NCBI RefSeq assembly: GCF_900114385.1
Contig: NZ_FOSW01000002.1
Coordinates: 462,570 to 526,569, forward strand
Length of the DNA stretch: 64,000 bases
Origin: Geodermatophilus ruber
GTDB taxonomy: Bacteria; Actinomycetota; Actinomycetes; Mycobacteriales; Geodermatophilaceae
Direction of reading: 5' to 3'
In this document: piece by piece, positions 32,061 to 43,064 of the stretch
Position numbering within the stretch: position 1 is the stretch's first letter
Layout: each line of letters opens with the position of its first letter
Notes under the pieces: model-generated
The model's database searches: none
Told to the model about the DNA's origin: nothing
The model's input: the letters and a program-made list of their open reading frames with translations, nothing else
Made by a program: the position numbers and the translations under genes

Positions 32061-33893
32061 GTGCCGAGCGACAACCGACCGCCGGGCCCGGGCCGGCGCA
32101 CCGGCGACCGCGCGCCCTTGCGGGCGGGCGGCCCGGGCGGTGCGTTCGCGCCGCGCCGGGCGCCGGGGCGTCGCCACGTCCGCGGCGAGCTGCGGCCCGG
32201 CCGCCGGCGCCTCACCCTGGGCTTCGTCCTGGTCGTCGTCCCGCTGCTGGCCGTGATGGGCAAGCTGGTGTTCCTGCAGGGCGTCGACGGCGGCGACTAC
32301 GCCACCGCGGCCGCGCAGGACCGGCTGCGCACGAACCCGATCGCGGCCCTGCGCGGGCAGGTGGTGGACCGGGACGGCAGCCCCCTGGCGTACACCGTCG
32401 ACGCCTCCCGCGTGGTCGCCGACCCCACCGTCGTGGCCGACCCGGCGCGCACCGCCCTGGCGCTGACCACGCTGCTCGACGTCCCCGTCTCCGAGCTCAC
32501 CGAGAAGCTGTCGCAGGACAGCCGCTACGTCGTCCTCGCCGCCCAGGTGTCCCCGGAGACGACCGACGCGATCGACGAGCTCGGCCTGGGCGGGATCTTC
32601 CTCGAGGACGACCCGGTGCGGCTGTACCCGGCGGGCACCGTCGCCGGCCAGGTCGTCGGCTTCGTCGGCCGGGACGGGGAGGGGCTGGCCGGCATCGAGC
32701 AGACCTTCCAGGACGAGCTGGCCGGCACCCCGGGGGAGCGGCGCGTCGAGGTGGGCAGCGGCGGCCACCCGATCCCCTCGGGCATCGACGAGTCCACCCC
32801 GGCCGTCGACGGGCAGACCGTCGCCCTCACCCTCGACCAGGACCTGCAGTACGTCATGGAGCAGCGGCTCGGGCAGGAGTGCGCGAACGGCGAGACCACC
32901 CGCGCCTCCGCCGTGGTGCTGGACGTGAAGACCGGCGAGGTCGTGGCGATGGGCTCCTGCCCCGGGTACGACCCGGGCAACTACTCGCAGACCGACCCCG
33001 AGCTGCTGGGCAACCCGGTGGTCTCCGACGTCTTCGAGCCGGGCTCGGTGATGAAGGCCGTGACCCTCGCCGCCGCCCTGGAGGAGGGGGTCGCCACCCC
33101 GGACACGGTGCTCACCGTCGACGGGCACATCCAGGCCGGCGACGTGGTCGTCACCGACGCCCACGACCACGAGCCGATCGACTGGACGGTGACCGGCATC
33201 CTCGCCAAGTCCAGCAACGTCGGCACGATCATGCTGGCCCGCGAGGTCGGGGACGCCGCGCTCGAGAAGTACCTGCGCGCCTTCGGCATCGGCAGCACCA
33301 CGGGGGTCGAGCTGCCGGGGGAGAGCGCCGGCATCCTGCAGGACTCCGCCGACTGGACCGCCAGCCGCGCGGCCAACGTCCCGATCGGCCAGGGCGTGTC
33401 GGTGACCACCCTGCAGATGGCCTCGGTCTTCCAGGCGATCGCCAACGGCGGGGTGCGGATCGAGCCGCGCATCGTCTCCTCGGTCGGCGGCCGGGCGACC
33501 CCGGCCCCGGAGAGCACCCGGGTGGTCAGCGAGGCCACCGCGGAGCAGACGGCGTACATGCTCGAGTCCGTCGTCGGTCCGGGCGGGACCGCGCCGTTGG
33601 CCCAGGTCGACGGCTTCCGGGTGGCCGGCAAGACCGGCACCGCCCAGCGCGCCAACCCCGAGTGCAACTGCTACGCCGGCGGCGGGTACGTGACCACCTT
33701 CGTCGGGTTCGCCCCCGCCGACGACCCCCAGTACGTCGTCGCGGTGGACCTGGAGCGGCCGAGCAGCTCCGCCGAGGGCGGTCAGGTCGCCGCCCCCGTC
33801 TTCGCCGACATCATGCGCCAGGCGCTCACCGCCGACGCCATCGTCCCGTCCGGGACGCCGCGCCCCGATTTCCGCCTCACCGCCTCGGACTGA
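32061..33893 (+). CDS. ftsI: Septal peptidoglycan transpeptidase FtsI (PBP3, class B PBP)
   Basis: 610-residue class B penicillin-binding protein. A basic cytoplasmic tail (1-50), one membrane anchor (about 52-72), the PBP dimerisation domain with RGQVVDRDG, and the transpeptidase domain follow in order. Active-site motifs are S329-V-M-K332, S384-S-N386 and K524-T-G526. Two extra cysteines (NPECNCYAGG) lie after the KTG motif. The GTG at 32061 starts three bases after the ftsL-like stop. It cross-links septal peptidoglycan with FtsW as partner. Confidence 0.95.
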   Translation: MPSDNRPPGPGRRTGDRAPLRAGGPGGAFAPRRAPGRRHVRGELRPGRRRLTLGFVLVVVPLLAVMGKLVFLQGVDGGDYATAAAQDRLRTNPIAALRGQVVDRDGSPLAYTVDASRVVADPTVVADPARTALALTTLLDVPVSELTEKLSQDSRYVVLAAQVSPETTDAIDELGLGGIFLEDDPVRLYPAGTVAGQVVGFVGRDGEGLAGIEQTFQDELAGTPGERRVEVGSGGHPIPSGIDESTPAVDGQTVALTLDQDLQYVMEQRLGQECANGETTRASAVVLDVKTGEVVAMGSCPGYDPGNYSQTDPELLGNPVVSDVFEPGSVMKAVTLAAALEEGVATPDTVLTVDGHIQAGDVVVTDAHDHEPIDWTVTGILAKSSNVGTIMLAREVGDAALEKYLRAFGIGSTTGVELPGESAGILQDSADWTASRAANVPIGQGVSVTTLQMASVFQAIANGGVRIEPRIVSSVGGRATPAPESTRVVSEATAEQTAYMLESVVGPGGTAPLAQVDGFRVAGKTGTAQRANPECNCYAGGGYVTTFVGFAPADDPQYVVAVDLERPSSSAEGGQVAAPVFADIMRQALTADAIVPSGTPRPDFRLTASD

Positions 33894-33952
33894 GAAGGGA
33901 CCGCCTGCCCCGGCCACTCGCACGCCCGCGAAGGGACCCTGCTGGGGGCCGC
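33894..33952 (+). repeat. Intergenic palindrome-family element R1, after ftsI
   Basis: Starts directly after the ftsI stop with GAAGGGACC, then contains the core CACTCGCACGCCCGCG also seen in the elements after ftsZ and before dnaE1. AAGGGACC recurs within the element. The remaining bases to 34067 contain an IR-like CCTGCG/CGCAGG region and no gene; they include the murE start region. Confidence 0.55.
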
Positions 33953-34067
33953 CGTCCTCCCCACCTGCGAAGAAGCACTCCTCCCCGAACCCTGCGCACG
34001 CTCAGGGCACGCCAGGAGAGGCCCGGGGGCCCGGGACGGAGCCTGCCCGCCGGTAGATTGGAGTTCC

Positions 34068-35630
34068 GTGACCCCCACCGCTGACGGGTCGGTACCCCGT
34101 CCGGAGGGGACCGCCCCGCTGACCCTCGCCGCGTTCGCCGACCTCCTCGGCGCGCCCGTGCAGGGGGCCGCGGACACCCCGCTGTCCGGGGTCACGCTGG
34201 CCTCCGGCGAGGTCCGGCCGGGTGACCTCTACGCCGCCCTCCCCGGTGCCCGCACCCACGGTGCCCGCTTCGCCGCCGACGCCGCCGCCCGTGGCGCGGT
34301 CGCGGTCCTCACCGACCCGTCCGGCCGCGAGCAGGCGGTGGCCACCGGCCTGCCGGTGTGCGTCGTCGACGACCCGCGCCGGCTGCTCGGCGACGTCGCC
34401 GCGCGGGTCTACGGCGAGCCGGCCCGGCGGCTGCAGGTCATCGGCATCACCGGCACGAACGGCAAGACCACGACCAGCTACCTCGTCGAGGCCGGCCTGG
34501 CGGCCGCCGGCCGGGGCACCGGCCTGATCGGCACCGTGGAGACCCGCACCCGCGGCCGGGACGCCGACAGCACCCCGACGGTCACCGCCTTCCCCAGCGT
34601 CCGGACGACGCCGGAGGCCCCGGCGCTGCACGCGCTGCTGGCCGCCATGGCCGGCTCGGGGGTGCAGACGGTGGTCATGGAGGTCTCCAGCCACGCCCTG
34701 GCCCTGGGCCGGGTCGGCGGCGTCCCCTTCGCCGCGGCCGGCTTCACCAACCTCGGCCGCGACCACCTCGACTTCCACACCGACCTCGAGGACTACTTCG
34801 CGGCCAAGGCGCGGCTGTTCGACGGCCGCGCCGCCGTGGAGGTCGTCGACGTCGACGACCCCTACGGCCGCCGGCTCACCGGCATGCTGACCGGCCGCCG
34901 CGCGGTCACCGTGGCCACCCAGGACCCGACGGCGGACTGGTGGGCCGGCGACGTGGCGATCGCGCCGGACGGCGGCTCGCTGTTCACCCTGCACGGCCCC
35001 GGGGGGCGCAGCTGGCCGGCCCGCGTCCGCCTGCCCGGCGCCTTCAACGTGGCCAACGCGGTGCTCGCCGTCGCCCTGCTCGACGCCGTCGACGTCCCGG
35101 TGGAGGCGGCGCTGACCGGGCTGGCCGAGACCGTGGTGCCCGGCCGCATGGAGCCGGTGGACGCCGGTCAGCCGTTCGTCGCCGTCGTCGACTACGCGCA
35201 CACCCCCGACGCGGTGGCCACCGCGCTCGCCGCGCTGCGTGCCGCCACGCCCGGCCGGGTGCTCACCGTGCTCGGCTGCGGCGGCGACCGCGACCCCGGC
35301 AAGCGCGCGGCCATGGGCGCGGCCGCGGCGCGCGGCAGCGACCTGCTCGTCGTCACCGACGACAACCCGCGCTCCGAGGACCCCGCCGCCATCCGCGCGG
35401 CCATGCTCGCCGGCGTCCCCGCCGACCGGCGCGGCGACGTCCTGGAGATCGGCGACCGGCGGGCGGCGATCGCCGCCGCGGTCGTCCGCGCCCGGCCCGG
35501 CGACGCCGTCCTGGTGGCCGGCAAGGGCCACGAGACCGGCCAGGACGTGGCCGGCACCCTGCACCCGTTCGACGACCGCGCCGTCCTGCGCGAGGCCCTG
35601 ACGCGGGCCGGAGTGGAGCCCTCAGAGTGA
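34068..35630 (+). CDS. murE: UDP-MurNAc-tripeptide synthetase MurE
   Basis: 520-residue Mur ligase adding the third stem residue to UDP-MurNAc-L-Ala-D-Glu. ATP loop GITGTNGKTTTSY (about 127-139), the central ligase motifs VVMEVSSHALALGRVGG and FTNLGRDHLDFH with a carbamoylated-lysine candidate K249 region (YFAAKARLF), and the DNPR signature at 432-435, which marks meso-diaminopimelate specificity. GTG 34068 starts the frame. The stop overlaps murF by GTGA. The meso-DAP prediction fits an A1-gamma-type wall. Confidence 0.95.
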   Translation: MTPTADGSVPRPEGTAPLTLAAFADLLGAPVQGAADTPLSGVTLASGEVRPGDLYAALPGARTHGARFAADAAARGAVAVLTDPSGREQAVATGLPVCVVDDPRRLLGDVAARVYGEPARRLQVIGITGTNGKTTTSYLVEAGLAAAGRGTGLIGTVETRTRGRDADSTPTVTAFPSVRTTPEAPALHALLAAMAGSGVQTVVMEVSSHALALGRVGGVPFAAAGFTNLGRDHLDFHTDLEDYFAAKARLFDGRAAVEVVDVDDPYGRRLTGMLTGRRAVTVATQDPTADWWAGDVAIAPDGGSLFTLHGPGGRSWPARVRLPGAFNVANAVLAVALLDAVDVPVEAALTGLAETVVPGRMEPVDAGQPFVAVVDYAHTPDAVATALAALRAATPGRVLTVLGCGGDRDPGKRAAMGAAAARGSDLLVVTDDNPRSEDPAAIRAAMLAGVPADRRGDVLEIGDRRAAIAAAVVRARPGDAVLVAGKGHETGQDVAGTLHPFDDRAVLREALTRAGVEPSE

Positions 35631-37021
35631 TTCGGCTGACCCTCGACGAGATCGCCGCGGCGGTGGACGGGCGGGTGGCCGGGACGGCCTCCGGCGCCGT
35701 CACCGGCACGGTGACCCTCGATTCCCGCACCGTCGCGCCCGGCGACCTGTTCGTCGCCGTGGCCGGCGAGCGGGTGGACGGGCACGACTTCCTCGGCGCC
35801 GCCGCGGCCGCGGGCGCGGTCGCGGCGCTGGCCACGCGCGCGGACGGCGCGCTGCCGTGCGTCCTCGTCGACGACCCGGTCGCGGCCCTGGGCCGGCTGG
35901 CCGCGGCCGTGCACCGGCGGCTGACCGACGGCGGGCTGCAGACGCTCGCGATCACCGGCTCGTCGGGCAAGACCTCCACCAAGGACCTGCTCGGCCAGGT
36001 GCTGGCGACCGCCGGCCCGACGGTGAGCCCGCCCGGCTCCTACAACAACGACATCGGCCTGCCGCTCACCGTGCTCGACGCCGACGAGGACACCCGCTTC
36101 CTGGTGCTCGAGATGGGGGCGCGCGGGCCCGGGCACATCGCCCGCCTGTGCCGCGTCGCCCCGCCCCGGGTCGGTGTCGTCCTCAACGTGGGGTCGGCGC
36201 ACCTGGGCGAGTTCGGCTCCGCCGACGGCATCGCCGCCGCCAAGGGTGAGCTGGTGGAGGCGCTGCCGGCGGACGGCACCGCCGTCCTCAACGCCGACGA
36301 CCCGCGGGTGCTCGGCATGGCGCCGCGCACCCGGGCCCGGGTGGTGGCCACCGGCCGGGCCGCGGGCGCCGACGTCCGTGCCGAGGCCGTCGCCCTGGAC
36401 GAGGCGGGCCGGGCGCACTTCACCCTGGCCGCCGCGGGGGAGACCCACCCGGTGGCCCTGCAGGTGGTCGGGGAGCACCAGGTCGCCAACGCGCTCTCCG
36501 CCGCGGGCGCGGCCCTGGCCGCCGGGATGGCGCCCGCCGCCGTCGCGGCGGGGCTCGCGGCCGCCGGCCCCCGCAGCCGGTGGCGGATGGAGGTCACCCG
36601 CCGGGACGACGGCGTGACCGTGATCAACGACGCCTACAACGCCAACCCCGAGTCGATGCGCGCCGGGCTCGCCGCGCTGGCCGGGCTGCCCGCCCGCCGG
36701 CGGATCGCCGTCCTGGGTGCGATGGCCGAGCTGGGCGCGGGCGCGGCGGAGGAGCACCGGCGGCTGGGCCGGGACGCGGTGGCCGCGGGCGTGGCCCTCG
36801 TCGTGGCGGTGGGCTCTGATGCGGTAGGGATAGCGGAGGGCGCTGCCGCCGCCGGTGCGCGCGAGGGCGAGGGCACCGTGCACGTCCCGGACCGGGCGGC
36901 CGCCCGGGAACTGCTGACGGAGGTGCTGGTGCCCGGTGACGTCGTGCTGGTGAAGGCCAGCCGGTCCTACGGGCTCGAGGTGCTCGCCGAGGACCTGCTG
37001 GCGACCGGGGCAGGCGCGTGA
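35627..37021 (+). CDS. murF: UDP-MurNAc-pentapeptide synthetase MurF
   Basis: 464-residue Mur ligase that adds D-Ala-D-Ala to UDP-MurNAc-tripeptide. Seen are the uridine-binding N-terminal domain ([15 protein letters not shown]), the ATP loop [13 protein letters not shown] (about 104-116), the [11 protein letters not shown] and [12 protein letters not shown] signatures, and the C-terminal [11 protein letters not shown] loop typical of MurF. Starts at GTG 35627 overlapping murE and ends in GTGA overlapping mraY. Ordinary length and motifs. Confidence 0.95.
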   Translation: MIRLTLDEIAAAVDGRVAGTASGAVTGTVTLDSRTVAPGDLFVAVAGERVDGHDFLGAAAAAGAVAALATRADGALPCVLVDDPVAALGRLAAAVHRRLTDGGLQTLAITGSSGKTSTKDLLGQVLATAGPTVSPPGSYNNDIGLPLTVLDADEDTRFLVLEMGARGPGHIARLCRVAPPRVGVVLNVGSAHLGEFGSADGIAAAKGELVEALPADGTAVLNADDPRVLGMAPRTRARVVATGRAAGADVRAEAVALDEAGRAHFTLAAAGETHPVALQVVGEHQVANALSAAGAALAAGMAPAAVAAGLAAAGPRSRWRMEVTRRDDGVTVINDAYNANPESMRAGLAALAGLPARRRIAVLGAMAELGAGAAEEHRRLGRDAVAAGVALVVAVGSDAVGIAEGAAAAGAREGEGTVHVPDRAAARELLTEVLVPGDVVLVKASRSYGLEVLAEDLLATGAGA

Positions 37022-38097
37022 AGTCCGTCCTCGTCGCGGCCGCGTTCGGCCTGGTGATCTCGATCCTCGCCACCCCGGTGGCGGTCCACCTCTTCCGCCG
37101 CAAGGGCTTCGGGCAGGAGATCCGGGACGACGGGCCCGAGACGCACCTGTCGAAGAAGGGCACGCCCACGATGGGCGGCACCGTCATCGTCGGGGCGACC
37201 GTCGGTGGCTACCTGATCGCCCACCTGTTCCTCATCAACCAGCCCGGCCGCGGGGTCACCGCCAGCGGCCTGCTGGTGCTGTTCCTCATGGTGGGGCTGG
37301 GCACGGTCGGCTTCCTCGACGACTACCTGAAGATCCGGTACCGGCGCAGCCTCGGGCTGAACAAGACGGCCAAGCTGGTCGGCCAGCTGGTCGTCGGCGT
37401 CGCCTTCGCCGTCCTCGCGCTCAACTTCCCCGACGGCGCCGGGGTCACCCCCGCCTCGACGTTCGTCTCCTACGTGCGCGACATCGCGCCGCTGGCCCTG
37501 GGCTCGATCGGGTTCGTGATCCTGGCCTACCTGTTCATCGCCGGGTTCTCCAACGCGGTCAACCTCACCGACGGGCTCGACGGGCTGGCCGCCGGCGCCT
37601 CGGCGATGGTCTGCGGCGCCTACACGATCATCTCGTTCTGGCAGTTCACCCACGACTGCACCACCGAGCTGATCGACGGCTGCTACACCGTGCGCGACCC
37701 CCTCGACGTCACCCTGGTCGCGGCCGCCGGCCTGGGCGCCTGCCTGGGCTTCCTGTGGTGGAACACCAGCCCGGCGCGGATCTTCATGGGCGACACCGGG
37801 TCCCTGGCCCTCGGCGGTCTGCTCGCCGGCCTGGCGATCGTCACCCGCACCGAGCTGCTGCTCATCGTCCTCGGCGGGCTGTTCGTCGCGGTGACCCTGT
37901 CGGTGGTCATCCAGGTGGCGTTCTTCCGGGCCACCCGGCGGCGGGTGTTCCGCATGGCCCCGCTGCACCACCACTTCGAGCTGGCCGGCTGGGCCGAGAA
38001 CACCGTGATCGTGCGGTTCTGGCTGGTCACCGGGATGGCCGTGGCGTTCGGGCTGGGCCTCTTCTACGCCGACTGGCTCGCCGTCACGGGCCTGTGA
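37018..38097 (+). CDS. mraY: Phospho-MurNAc-pentapeptide transferase MraY
   Basis: 359-residue ten-helix membrane enzyme forming lipid I from UDP-MurNAc-pentapeptide and undecaprenyl phosphate. Conserved cytoplasmic loops are visible: [24 protein letters not shown] (Asp-Asp pair), [13 protein letters not shown] (catalytic Asp), [12 protein letters not shown] and [10 protein letters not shown] with the HHH signature. GTG 37018 overlaps the murF stop. Downstream, murD would be expected but ftsW follows at once. Confidence 0.95.
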   Translation: MKSVLVAAAFGLVISILATPVAVHLFRRKGFGQEIRDDGPETHLSKKGTPTMGGTVIVGATVGGYLIAHLFLINQPGRGVTASGLLVLFLMVGLGTVGFLDDYLKIRYRRSLGLNKTAKLVGQLVVGVAFAVLALNFPDGAGVTPASTFVSYVRDIAPLALGSIGFVILAYLFIAGFSNAVNLTDGLDGLAAGASAMVCGAYTIISFWQFTHDCTTELIDGCYTVRDPLDVTLVAAAGLGACLGFLWWNTSPARIFMGDTGSLALGGLLAGLAIVTRTELLLIVLGGLFVAVTLSVVIQVAFFRATRRRVFRMAPLHHHFELAGWAENTVIVRFWLVTGMAVAFGLGLFYADWLAVTGL

Positions 38098-39692
38098 CCG
38101 GAACGAGCAGGGGCCGGGTGCTGCGACACGCCCCGTCGGTGCCCCGGGACGCCGCGCGCAGCCGCGACCATGGCCCGATGGAGTCCACCGGCACGCGGGG
38201 CGCCCCGGGCGGGCGCCGCACCCCGCAGCGGACCTGGCCGGCCCGCCGGCTGACCGGGCCCGCCTGGCTCGACGGGCCCATGACCAGCGCGCACCTGGTG
38301 AGCGGCGCGGCCGGCCTGCTGCTGGCGATCGGGCTGGTGATGGTCTTCTCCGCCTCGGCCATCGAGGCGGCGCTCAACGACCAGCCGGCCTGGCGCCCCG
38401 GGGTCGACCAGGTCGTCTTCGCCTGCATCGGGATGGTCGCGCTGCTGGTCGCGCTGCGGCTGCCCGCCGGCCTGGTCCGCCGCTGGGCCCCGATCGCGCT
38501 GATCGGGTCCGCGGTGCTGCTGGTCGCGGTGCTCATTCCCGGGATCGGCATGCAGCTCAACGGCTCCCGGGCCTGGATCGACCTGGGGTTCACCAACTTC
38601 CAGCCCTCGGAGCTGGCCAAGCTGGTGTTCGCGCTGTGGGGGGCCCACATCCTGGCCGTGCGGGAGCGGTTCCTCACCGTGCAGACCCTGCTGGTCCCGC
38701 TGCTGCCGGTCTTCGGGGTCCTGGCCTTCCTGCTCTACCTGGAGCCGGACTTCGGCGGCATCGTCAGCCTCGGCCTGGTGCTCCTCGGGCTGCTCTGGGG
38801 CGCGGGCCTGCCGCGGCGGTTCTTCGGCTGGTTCCTCCTCGTCGGGGCTGCCGGGCTGGCGCTCATGATCAAGGTCGCGCCCTACCGGATGGAGCGGATC
38901 ACCTCGTTCCTCGACCCGTTCGCCGACCCCTCGGACACCGGCTTCCAGGCCATCCGGGGCTTCTACGCGCTGGCCACCGGCGGGCTGTGGGGCGTGGGCC
39001 TGGGGAACAGCGCCATGAAGTGGAATCTGCTGCCGGAGGCCGAGTCGGACTACATCTTCGCGATCATCGGTGAGGAGCTCGGGTTTCTCGGGTGCATGGT
39101 GGTGGTCACCCTCTACGGTGTGCTCGCCTACGCCGGGTTCCGCATCGCCCGCCGCTCCACCGACCGCTTCGTCCAGCTGGCCAGCGTCGCCATCACCGTG
39201 TGGCTGGTCGGCCAGGCGGCGCTGAACATGGGCTACGTGGTGGGCCTGCTCCCGGTCACCGGCCTCACCCTCCCGCTGATCTCCGCCGGCGGCACCTCGC
39301 TGGTGCTCACACTGTTCATCGTGGGCCTGCTGATCCGTTTCGCCGTCTCCGAGCCCGCGGCCATCGACCACCAGCGCCGCCGTGAGCGCGGCCGGCTGGC
39401 CCGGCTGCTGCTGCCGGTCCCGGCCGCCGCGGTGGACCCGGTCCGGCCGCGGCGGCGCAGCCGCCCGGAACCGGCCGAGCGCCCGGCCCGCCGGCCGGCG
39501 GTCCCCGGCGGGCGGACCGTGGTGCGGGTGCCCCCGCCGGGCCGCGAGCGGGTGCGCACCCCGTCCCGGGAACGGGCGCCGTCGGCCCGCGACCGGCGGG
39601 GCGCTCCCGAGCGCGGCCGCGGCGCCGACGCCCGCCGCCAACCACCGGCCCGCGCCCGGACGGCGACGCCCGACTCCCGGCGGCCACGGTGA
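38094..39692 (+). CDS. ftsW: Septal peptidoglycan glycosyltransferase FtsW (SEDS)
   Basis: SEDS-family lipid II polymerase with about ten membrane helices, partner of FtsI. Hallmarks: [42 protein letters not shown] (catalytic Asp of the ExDxG region), [19 protein letters not shown] and [11 protein letters not shown] long Arg/Pro-rich cytoplasmic tail (about 420 onward) follows. Two starts compete: GTG 38094, which overlaps the mraY stop by GTGA as at other junctions here (532 residues), and ATG 38178 (504 residues), which has no evident ribosome site. I prefer the first. murD is missing between mraY and this gene. Confidence 0.9.
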   Translation: MTGTSRGRVLRHAPSVPRDAARSRDHGPMESTGTRGAPGGRRTPQRTWPARRLTGPAWLDGPMTSAHLVSGAAGLLLAIGLVMVFSASAIEAALNDQPAWRPGVDQVVFACIGMVALLVALRLPAGLVRRWAPIALIGSAVLLVAVLIPGIGMQLNGSRAWIDLGFTNFQPSELAKLVFALWGAHILAVRERFLTVQTLLVPLLPVFGVLAFLLYLEPDFGGIVSLGLVLLGLLWGAGLPRRFFGWFLLVGAAGLALMIKVAPYRMERITSFLDPFADPSDTGFQAIRGFYALATGGLWGVGLGNSAMKWNLLPEAESDYIFAIIGEELGFLGCMVVVTLYGVLAYAGFRIARRSTDRFVQLASVAITVWLVGQAALNMGYVVGLLPVTGLTLPLISAGGTSLVLTLFIVGLLIRFAVSEPAAIDHQRRRERGRLARLLLPVPAAAVDPVRPRRRSRPEPAERPARRPAVPGGRTVVRVPPPGRERVRTPSRERAPSARDRRGAPERGRGADARRQPPARARTATPDSRRPR

Positions 39693-40804
39693 GCGGCCCG
39701 GTGAACGGCCCCGTGAGCGTGGTGCTCGCCGGCGGCGGCACCGGCGGGCACATCGAACCGATGCTCGCTCTCGCCGACGCCCTGCGGCGCCGCGGAGCCG
39801 AGGGCGGCGTGCGGATCACCTGCCTGGGCACCGCCCGCGGCCTGGAGACGCGGCTGGTGCCGGCCCGCGGATACGACCTGCGGCTGATTCCCCCGGTCCC
39901 GCTGCCGCGCAAGCCCACCCTCGACCTGCTGCGCGTGCCCGGCCGCGTGCGCCGGTCGGTCGCCGAGACCCGCTCGCTGCTGCGCGAGCTGGACGCGGAC
40001 GTCGTCGTGGGCTTCGGGGGCTACGTCGCACTGCCGGCCTACCTCGCCGCCCGCCGCGAGCGGGTGCCGATCGTGGTGCACGAGCAGAACGCGCTGCCGG
40101 GGCTGGCCAACCGGATCGGCGCGCGGCTCGCCGCGCGCGTGGCGGTCACCACCCCCGGGACCCCGCTGCACGGTGGCGCGCACGTCGGCATGCCGCTGCG
40201 GACGACGATCAGCACGCTGGACCGCGGGTCCCGGCGCGCCGAGGCCCGCGCCGTCTTCGGCCTGGACGCCGACCGGCCCACGCTGCTGGTCTTCGGCGGC
40301 TCGCAGGGGGCGGCGTCGCTGAACCGCGCCGCCGTCGGGGCCGCCGAGGCGCTCACCGCGGCCGGGGTGCAGGTGCTGCACGCCCGCGGGCCCAAGAACA
40401 CCGACGTGGAGGTGCCGCCGCGGTCCGCGGGCCAGGCCCCCTACGTCCTCGTCGACTACCTGGAGCGCATGGACCTCGCCTACGCCGCCGCCGACCTGGC
40501 CCTGTGCCGGGCGGGCGCGGTGACCGTCGCCGAGCTGTCGGCCGTGGGGCTGCCGGCCGCCTTCGTGCCGCTGCCGATCGGCAACGGGGAGCAGCGCCGC
40601 AACGCCCTGCCGGTCGTCGAGGCCGGGGGCGGGCTGCTGGTGGAGGACGCCGACCTGTCGCCGTCCTGGATCCAGCAGCAGATCGTGCCGTTGGTCACCG
40701 ACCCGGCCGCGCTGGCCGGCTACGCGGCGCGGGCCGCGGCCACCGGCGCGCCCGACGCCGACGAACGACTCGCCGACATCGTGCTGGAGGTGGCAGGGCG
40801 GTGA
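39689..40804 (+). CDS. murG: Lipid II synthase MurG
   Basis: 371-residue GT-B glycosyltransferase adding GlcNAc to lipid I at the inner membrane face. Seen: the N-terminal lipid-binding [49 protein letters not shown], the donor-domain [11 protein letters not shown] and the UDP-GlcNAc signature [24 protein letters not shown] (split here). Starts at GTG 39689 with GTGA overlap to ftsW and ends overlapping murC. The first GGTGGH loop has Glu-Pro after His-Ile where many have Tyr-Pro. Confidence 0.95.
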   Translation: MSGPVNGPVSVVLAGGGTGGHIEPMLALADALRRRGAEGGVRITCLGTARGLETRLVPARGYDLRLIPPVPLPRKPTLDLLRVPGRVRRSVAETRSLLRELDADVVVGFGGYVALPAYLAARRERVPIVVHEQNALPGLANRIGARLAARVAVTTPGTPLHGGAHVGMPLRTTISTLDRGSRRAEARAVFGLDADRPTLLVFGGSQGAASLNRAAVGAAEALTAAGVQVLHARGPKNTDVEVPPRSAGQAPYVLVDYLERMDLAYAAADLALCRAGAVTVAELSAVGLPAAFVPLPIGNGEQRRNALPVVEAGGGLLVEDADLSPSWIQQQIVPLVTDPAALAGYAARAAATGAPDADERLADIVLEVAGR

Positions 40805-42255
40805 GTGTCCAGACCGTGGCCGCGTGGCAGGAGCCGGTGCCCATCCTGCCCGAGCTCGGGAGGGTGCACTTCGTGGGCATCGGCGGCGCCGGCATGAGCG
40901 GCATCGCGCGCATCCTGCTCGCCCGGGGGGTCTCCGTCTCCGGCAGCGACCGCCGCGACACCCCGACCCTGCTGGCGCTGCGGGCGCTGGGCGCGCGGGT
41001 GGAGCTGGGGCACGATGCGGCCCACCTCGGGGACGCCGACACCGTCGTGGTCTCCACGGCCATCCGCGAGGACAACCCGGAGCTGGCCGCCGCGCGCGAG
41101 CGGGGGCTGCGGGTGCTGCCGCGGGCGGTCGCCCTGGCCGCGGTGATGGCCGGGCGGCGCAGCGTCGCCGTCGCCGGCACGCACGGCAAGACCTCGACCA
41201 CCTCGATGCTGACCGTGGCGGTGCAGGCGTGCGGCGTGGACCCGTCCTTCGCCATCGGCGGGAACCTCAACGAGTCGGGCAGCAACGCGCACGCGGGGGA
41301 GGGGGACGTCTTCGTCGCCGAGGCCGACGAGAGCGACCGCTCCTTCCTGCTGCTGGCGCCCTACGGGGCGATCGTCACCAACGTCGAGGCCGACCACCTG
41401 GACAACTACGGTGACCTCGCCGCGGTCGAGGCCGCCTTCGACCGGTTCCTCACCACCGTGGATCCGGCCGGCTTCGTCGTCCTGTGCGCCGACGACCCGG
41501 GGGCCGCGCGGCTGCGTACCGTGCCGACCGCGGCGCGGGTGCGCACCTACGGCACCGCCCCGGACGCCGACCTGCGGCTGCTGGACATCGAGGTCGGCCC
41601 GGACGCGACCGCCTGGACCGCGGTCCTGGACGGGGAGGTCCTCGGCCGGGTGCAGATCCGGGTACCCGGCGAGCACATGGCCCGCAACAGCGCGGCTGCG
41701 CTGCTGGCCGGTCTGGAGCTCGGGCTGCCCGCCGACGCGCTGGTCGACGGGCTGGCCCGCTTCGGCGGGGTGCACCGCCGGTTCGAGCTGAAGGGCGTCG
41801 TCGACGGGGTGCGGGTCTACGACGACTACGCCCACCACCCCACCGAGGTCGCCGCCCAGCTGCGCGCCGCCCGGGCGGTGGCCGGCACCGGCCGGGTGGT
41901 CGTGGCCTTCCAGCCGCACCTCTACAGCCGGACGCGGGAGTTCGCCGCCGGGTTCGGGGAGGTCCTGGCCCTGGCCGACGAGGTCGTGGTCATGGACGTC
42001 TACGGCGCCCGGGAGGACCCCGTGCCGGGGGTGACCGGGGCGATGGTCGCCGACGCGGTGCCCCTGCCGGCCTCGCGGGTGCACTTCGAGCCGTCCTGGT
42101 CGGCTGCCGCGCCGGCCCTGGCGGCCCGGGCGCGGCCCGGCGACCTGGTCATCACCATGGGCGCGGGCAACGTCTCCATGGTCGGGCCGGAGGTGCTCGC
42201 GGCGCTGCGGGCCCGCGCGGCCGGGACCGCCGGCGGGGAGGACGCGGCCCGGTGA
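40801..42255 (+). CDS. murC: UDP-MurNAc-L-alanine ligase MurC
   Basis: 484-residue Mur ligase adding L-Ala to UDP-MurNAc. Seen: the Rossmann start [15 protein letters not shown] (22-36), ATP loop GTHGKTSTT (126-134), [25 protein letters not shown], and the C-terminal [18 protein letters not shown] and [12 protein letters not shown] motifs. GTG 40801 overlaps the murG stop; its own stop overlaps ftsQ. With murD absent nearby, MurC product must be passed to a D-Glu ligase encoded elsewhere. Confidence 0.95.
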   Translation: MSVQTVAAWQEPVPILPELGRVHFVGIGGAGMSGIARILLARGVSVSGSDRRDTPTLLALRALGARVELGHDAAHLGDADTVVVSTAIREDNPELAAARERGLRVLPRAVALAAVMAGRRSVAVAGTHGKTSTTSMLTVAVQACGVDPSFAIGGNLNESGSNAHAGEGDVFVAEADESDRSFLLLAPYGAIVTNVEADHLDNYGDLAAVEAAFDRFLTTVDPAGFVVLCADDPGAARLRTVPTAARVRTYGTAPDADLRLLDIEVGPDATAWTAVLDGEVLGRVQIRVPGEHMARNSAAALLAGLELGLPADALVDGLARFGGVHRRFELKGVVDGVRVYDDYAHHPTEVAAQLRAARAVAGTGRVVVAFQPHLYSRTREFAAGFGEVLALADEVVVMDVYGAREDPVPGVTGAMVADAVPLPASRVHFEPSWSAAAPALAARARPGDLVITMGAGNVSMVGPEVLAALRARAAGTAGGEDAAR

Positions 42256-43043
42256 GCCGCTCGGGGACGACGACCCGCGACCGCGCGCGCGGTGGGGCGC
42301 CCGGACCCGAGCCCCGGCGGCCCCCCCGCGCCCGGCGCCGGGACACCCCCGCCGACCGCCGCCGGCGGCTGGTGCTGCGGGCCGGCGGCGCCGCGGCCGT
42401 GCTCGGCCTGCTGGCCTGGCTGCTGTGGGGCAGCCCCGTGCTCGCCGTCTCCTCGGTCCGGGTCGACGGAGCCGGCACGCTGACCGCCGCGGAGATCGTC
42501 GAGGTGGCCGGGGTCGCCGAGGGGACACCGCTGCTGCGGGTGGACGTCGACGCGGCCGAGGCGCGGGTCGCCCGGCTGCCCCAGGTCGCCTCCGTGGAGG
42601 TGACCCGCGGCTGGCCGCGCAGCGTGGTCGTGACCGTGGTGGAGCGGGTCCCGGTCGCGGTCGTCGACCGCCAGGGCACCCGCTCGCTCGTCGACGCCGC
42701 GGGTGTGCTCTTCGACACGGTGACCGGGGAGCCGCCGGCCGGTGCCGTGCCGCTGGAGGTCGCCGACCCGGGCCCGCACGACCGCGCCACGCGGGCGGCG
42801 CTCGCCGCGCTGGTGGCGCTGCCGGAGGACGTCCGGGCGGACCTGGTCGGCGCCTCGGCCACCGGCGCGGACGACGTCACCCTCCGGCTCGCCGACGGCA
42901 CCACCGTGCTGTGGGGCGGCGCCGAGGACGCGCCGGCCAAGGCCGCGGCGCTGGTCGCGCTGCTCGGGCAGCTGGCCGCCGAGGCGCTGGAGCCGGCCGA
43001 GGTGATCGACGTGAGCGCGCCGGCGGCAGTGGTCCTGCGCTGA
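42252..43043 (+). CDS. ftsQ: Cell division protein FtsQ
   Basis: 263-residue bitopic FtsQ. An Arg-rich cytoplasmic tail (1-40), one membrane helix (about 41-62, VLRAGGAAAVLGLLAWLLW), the extracytoplasmic POTRA domain (VSSVRVDGAGTLTAAEIVEVAGV onset) and the beta domain (ERVPVAVVDRQGTRSLVDAAG) follow in order. It scaffolds FtsL/FtsB and FtsW/FtsI at the septum. GTG 42252 overlaps the murC stop by GTGA; it is the last of the coupled chain. Confidence 0.9.
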   Translation: MSRSGTTTRDRARGGAPGPEPRRPPRARRRDTPADRRRRLVLRAGGAAAVLGLLAWLLWGSPVLAVSSVRVDGAGTLTAAEIVEVAGVAEGTPLLRVDVDAAEARVARLPQVASVEVTRGWPRSVVVTVVERVPVAVVDRQGTRSLVDAAGVLFDTVTGEPPAGAVPLEVADPGPHDRATRAALAALVALPEDVRADLVGASATGADDVTLRLADGTTVLWGGAEDAPAKAAALVALLGQLAAEALEPAEVIDVSAPAAVVLR

Positions 43044-43064
43044 CCGTCCGGGCAGGGTGGGGCG

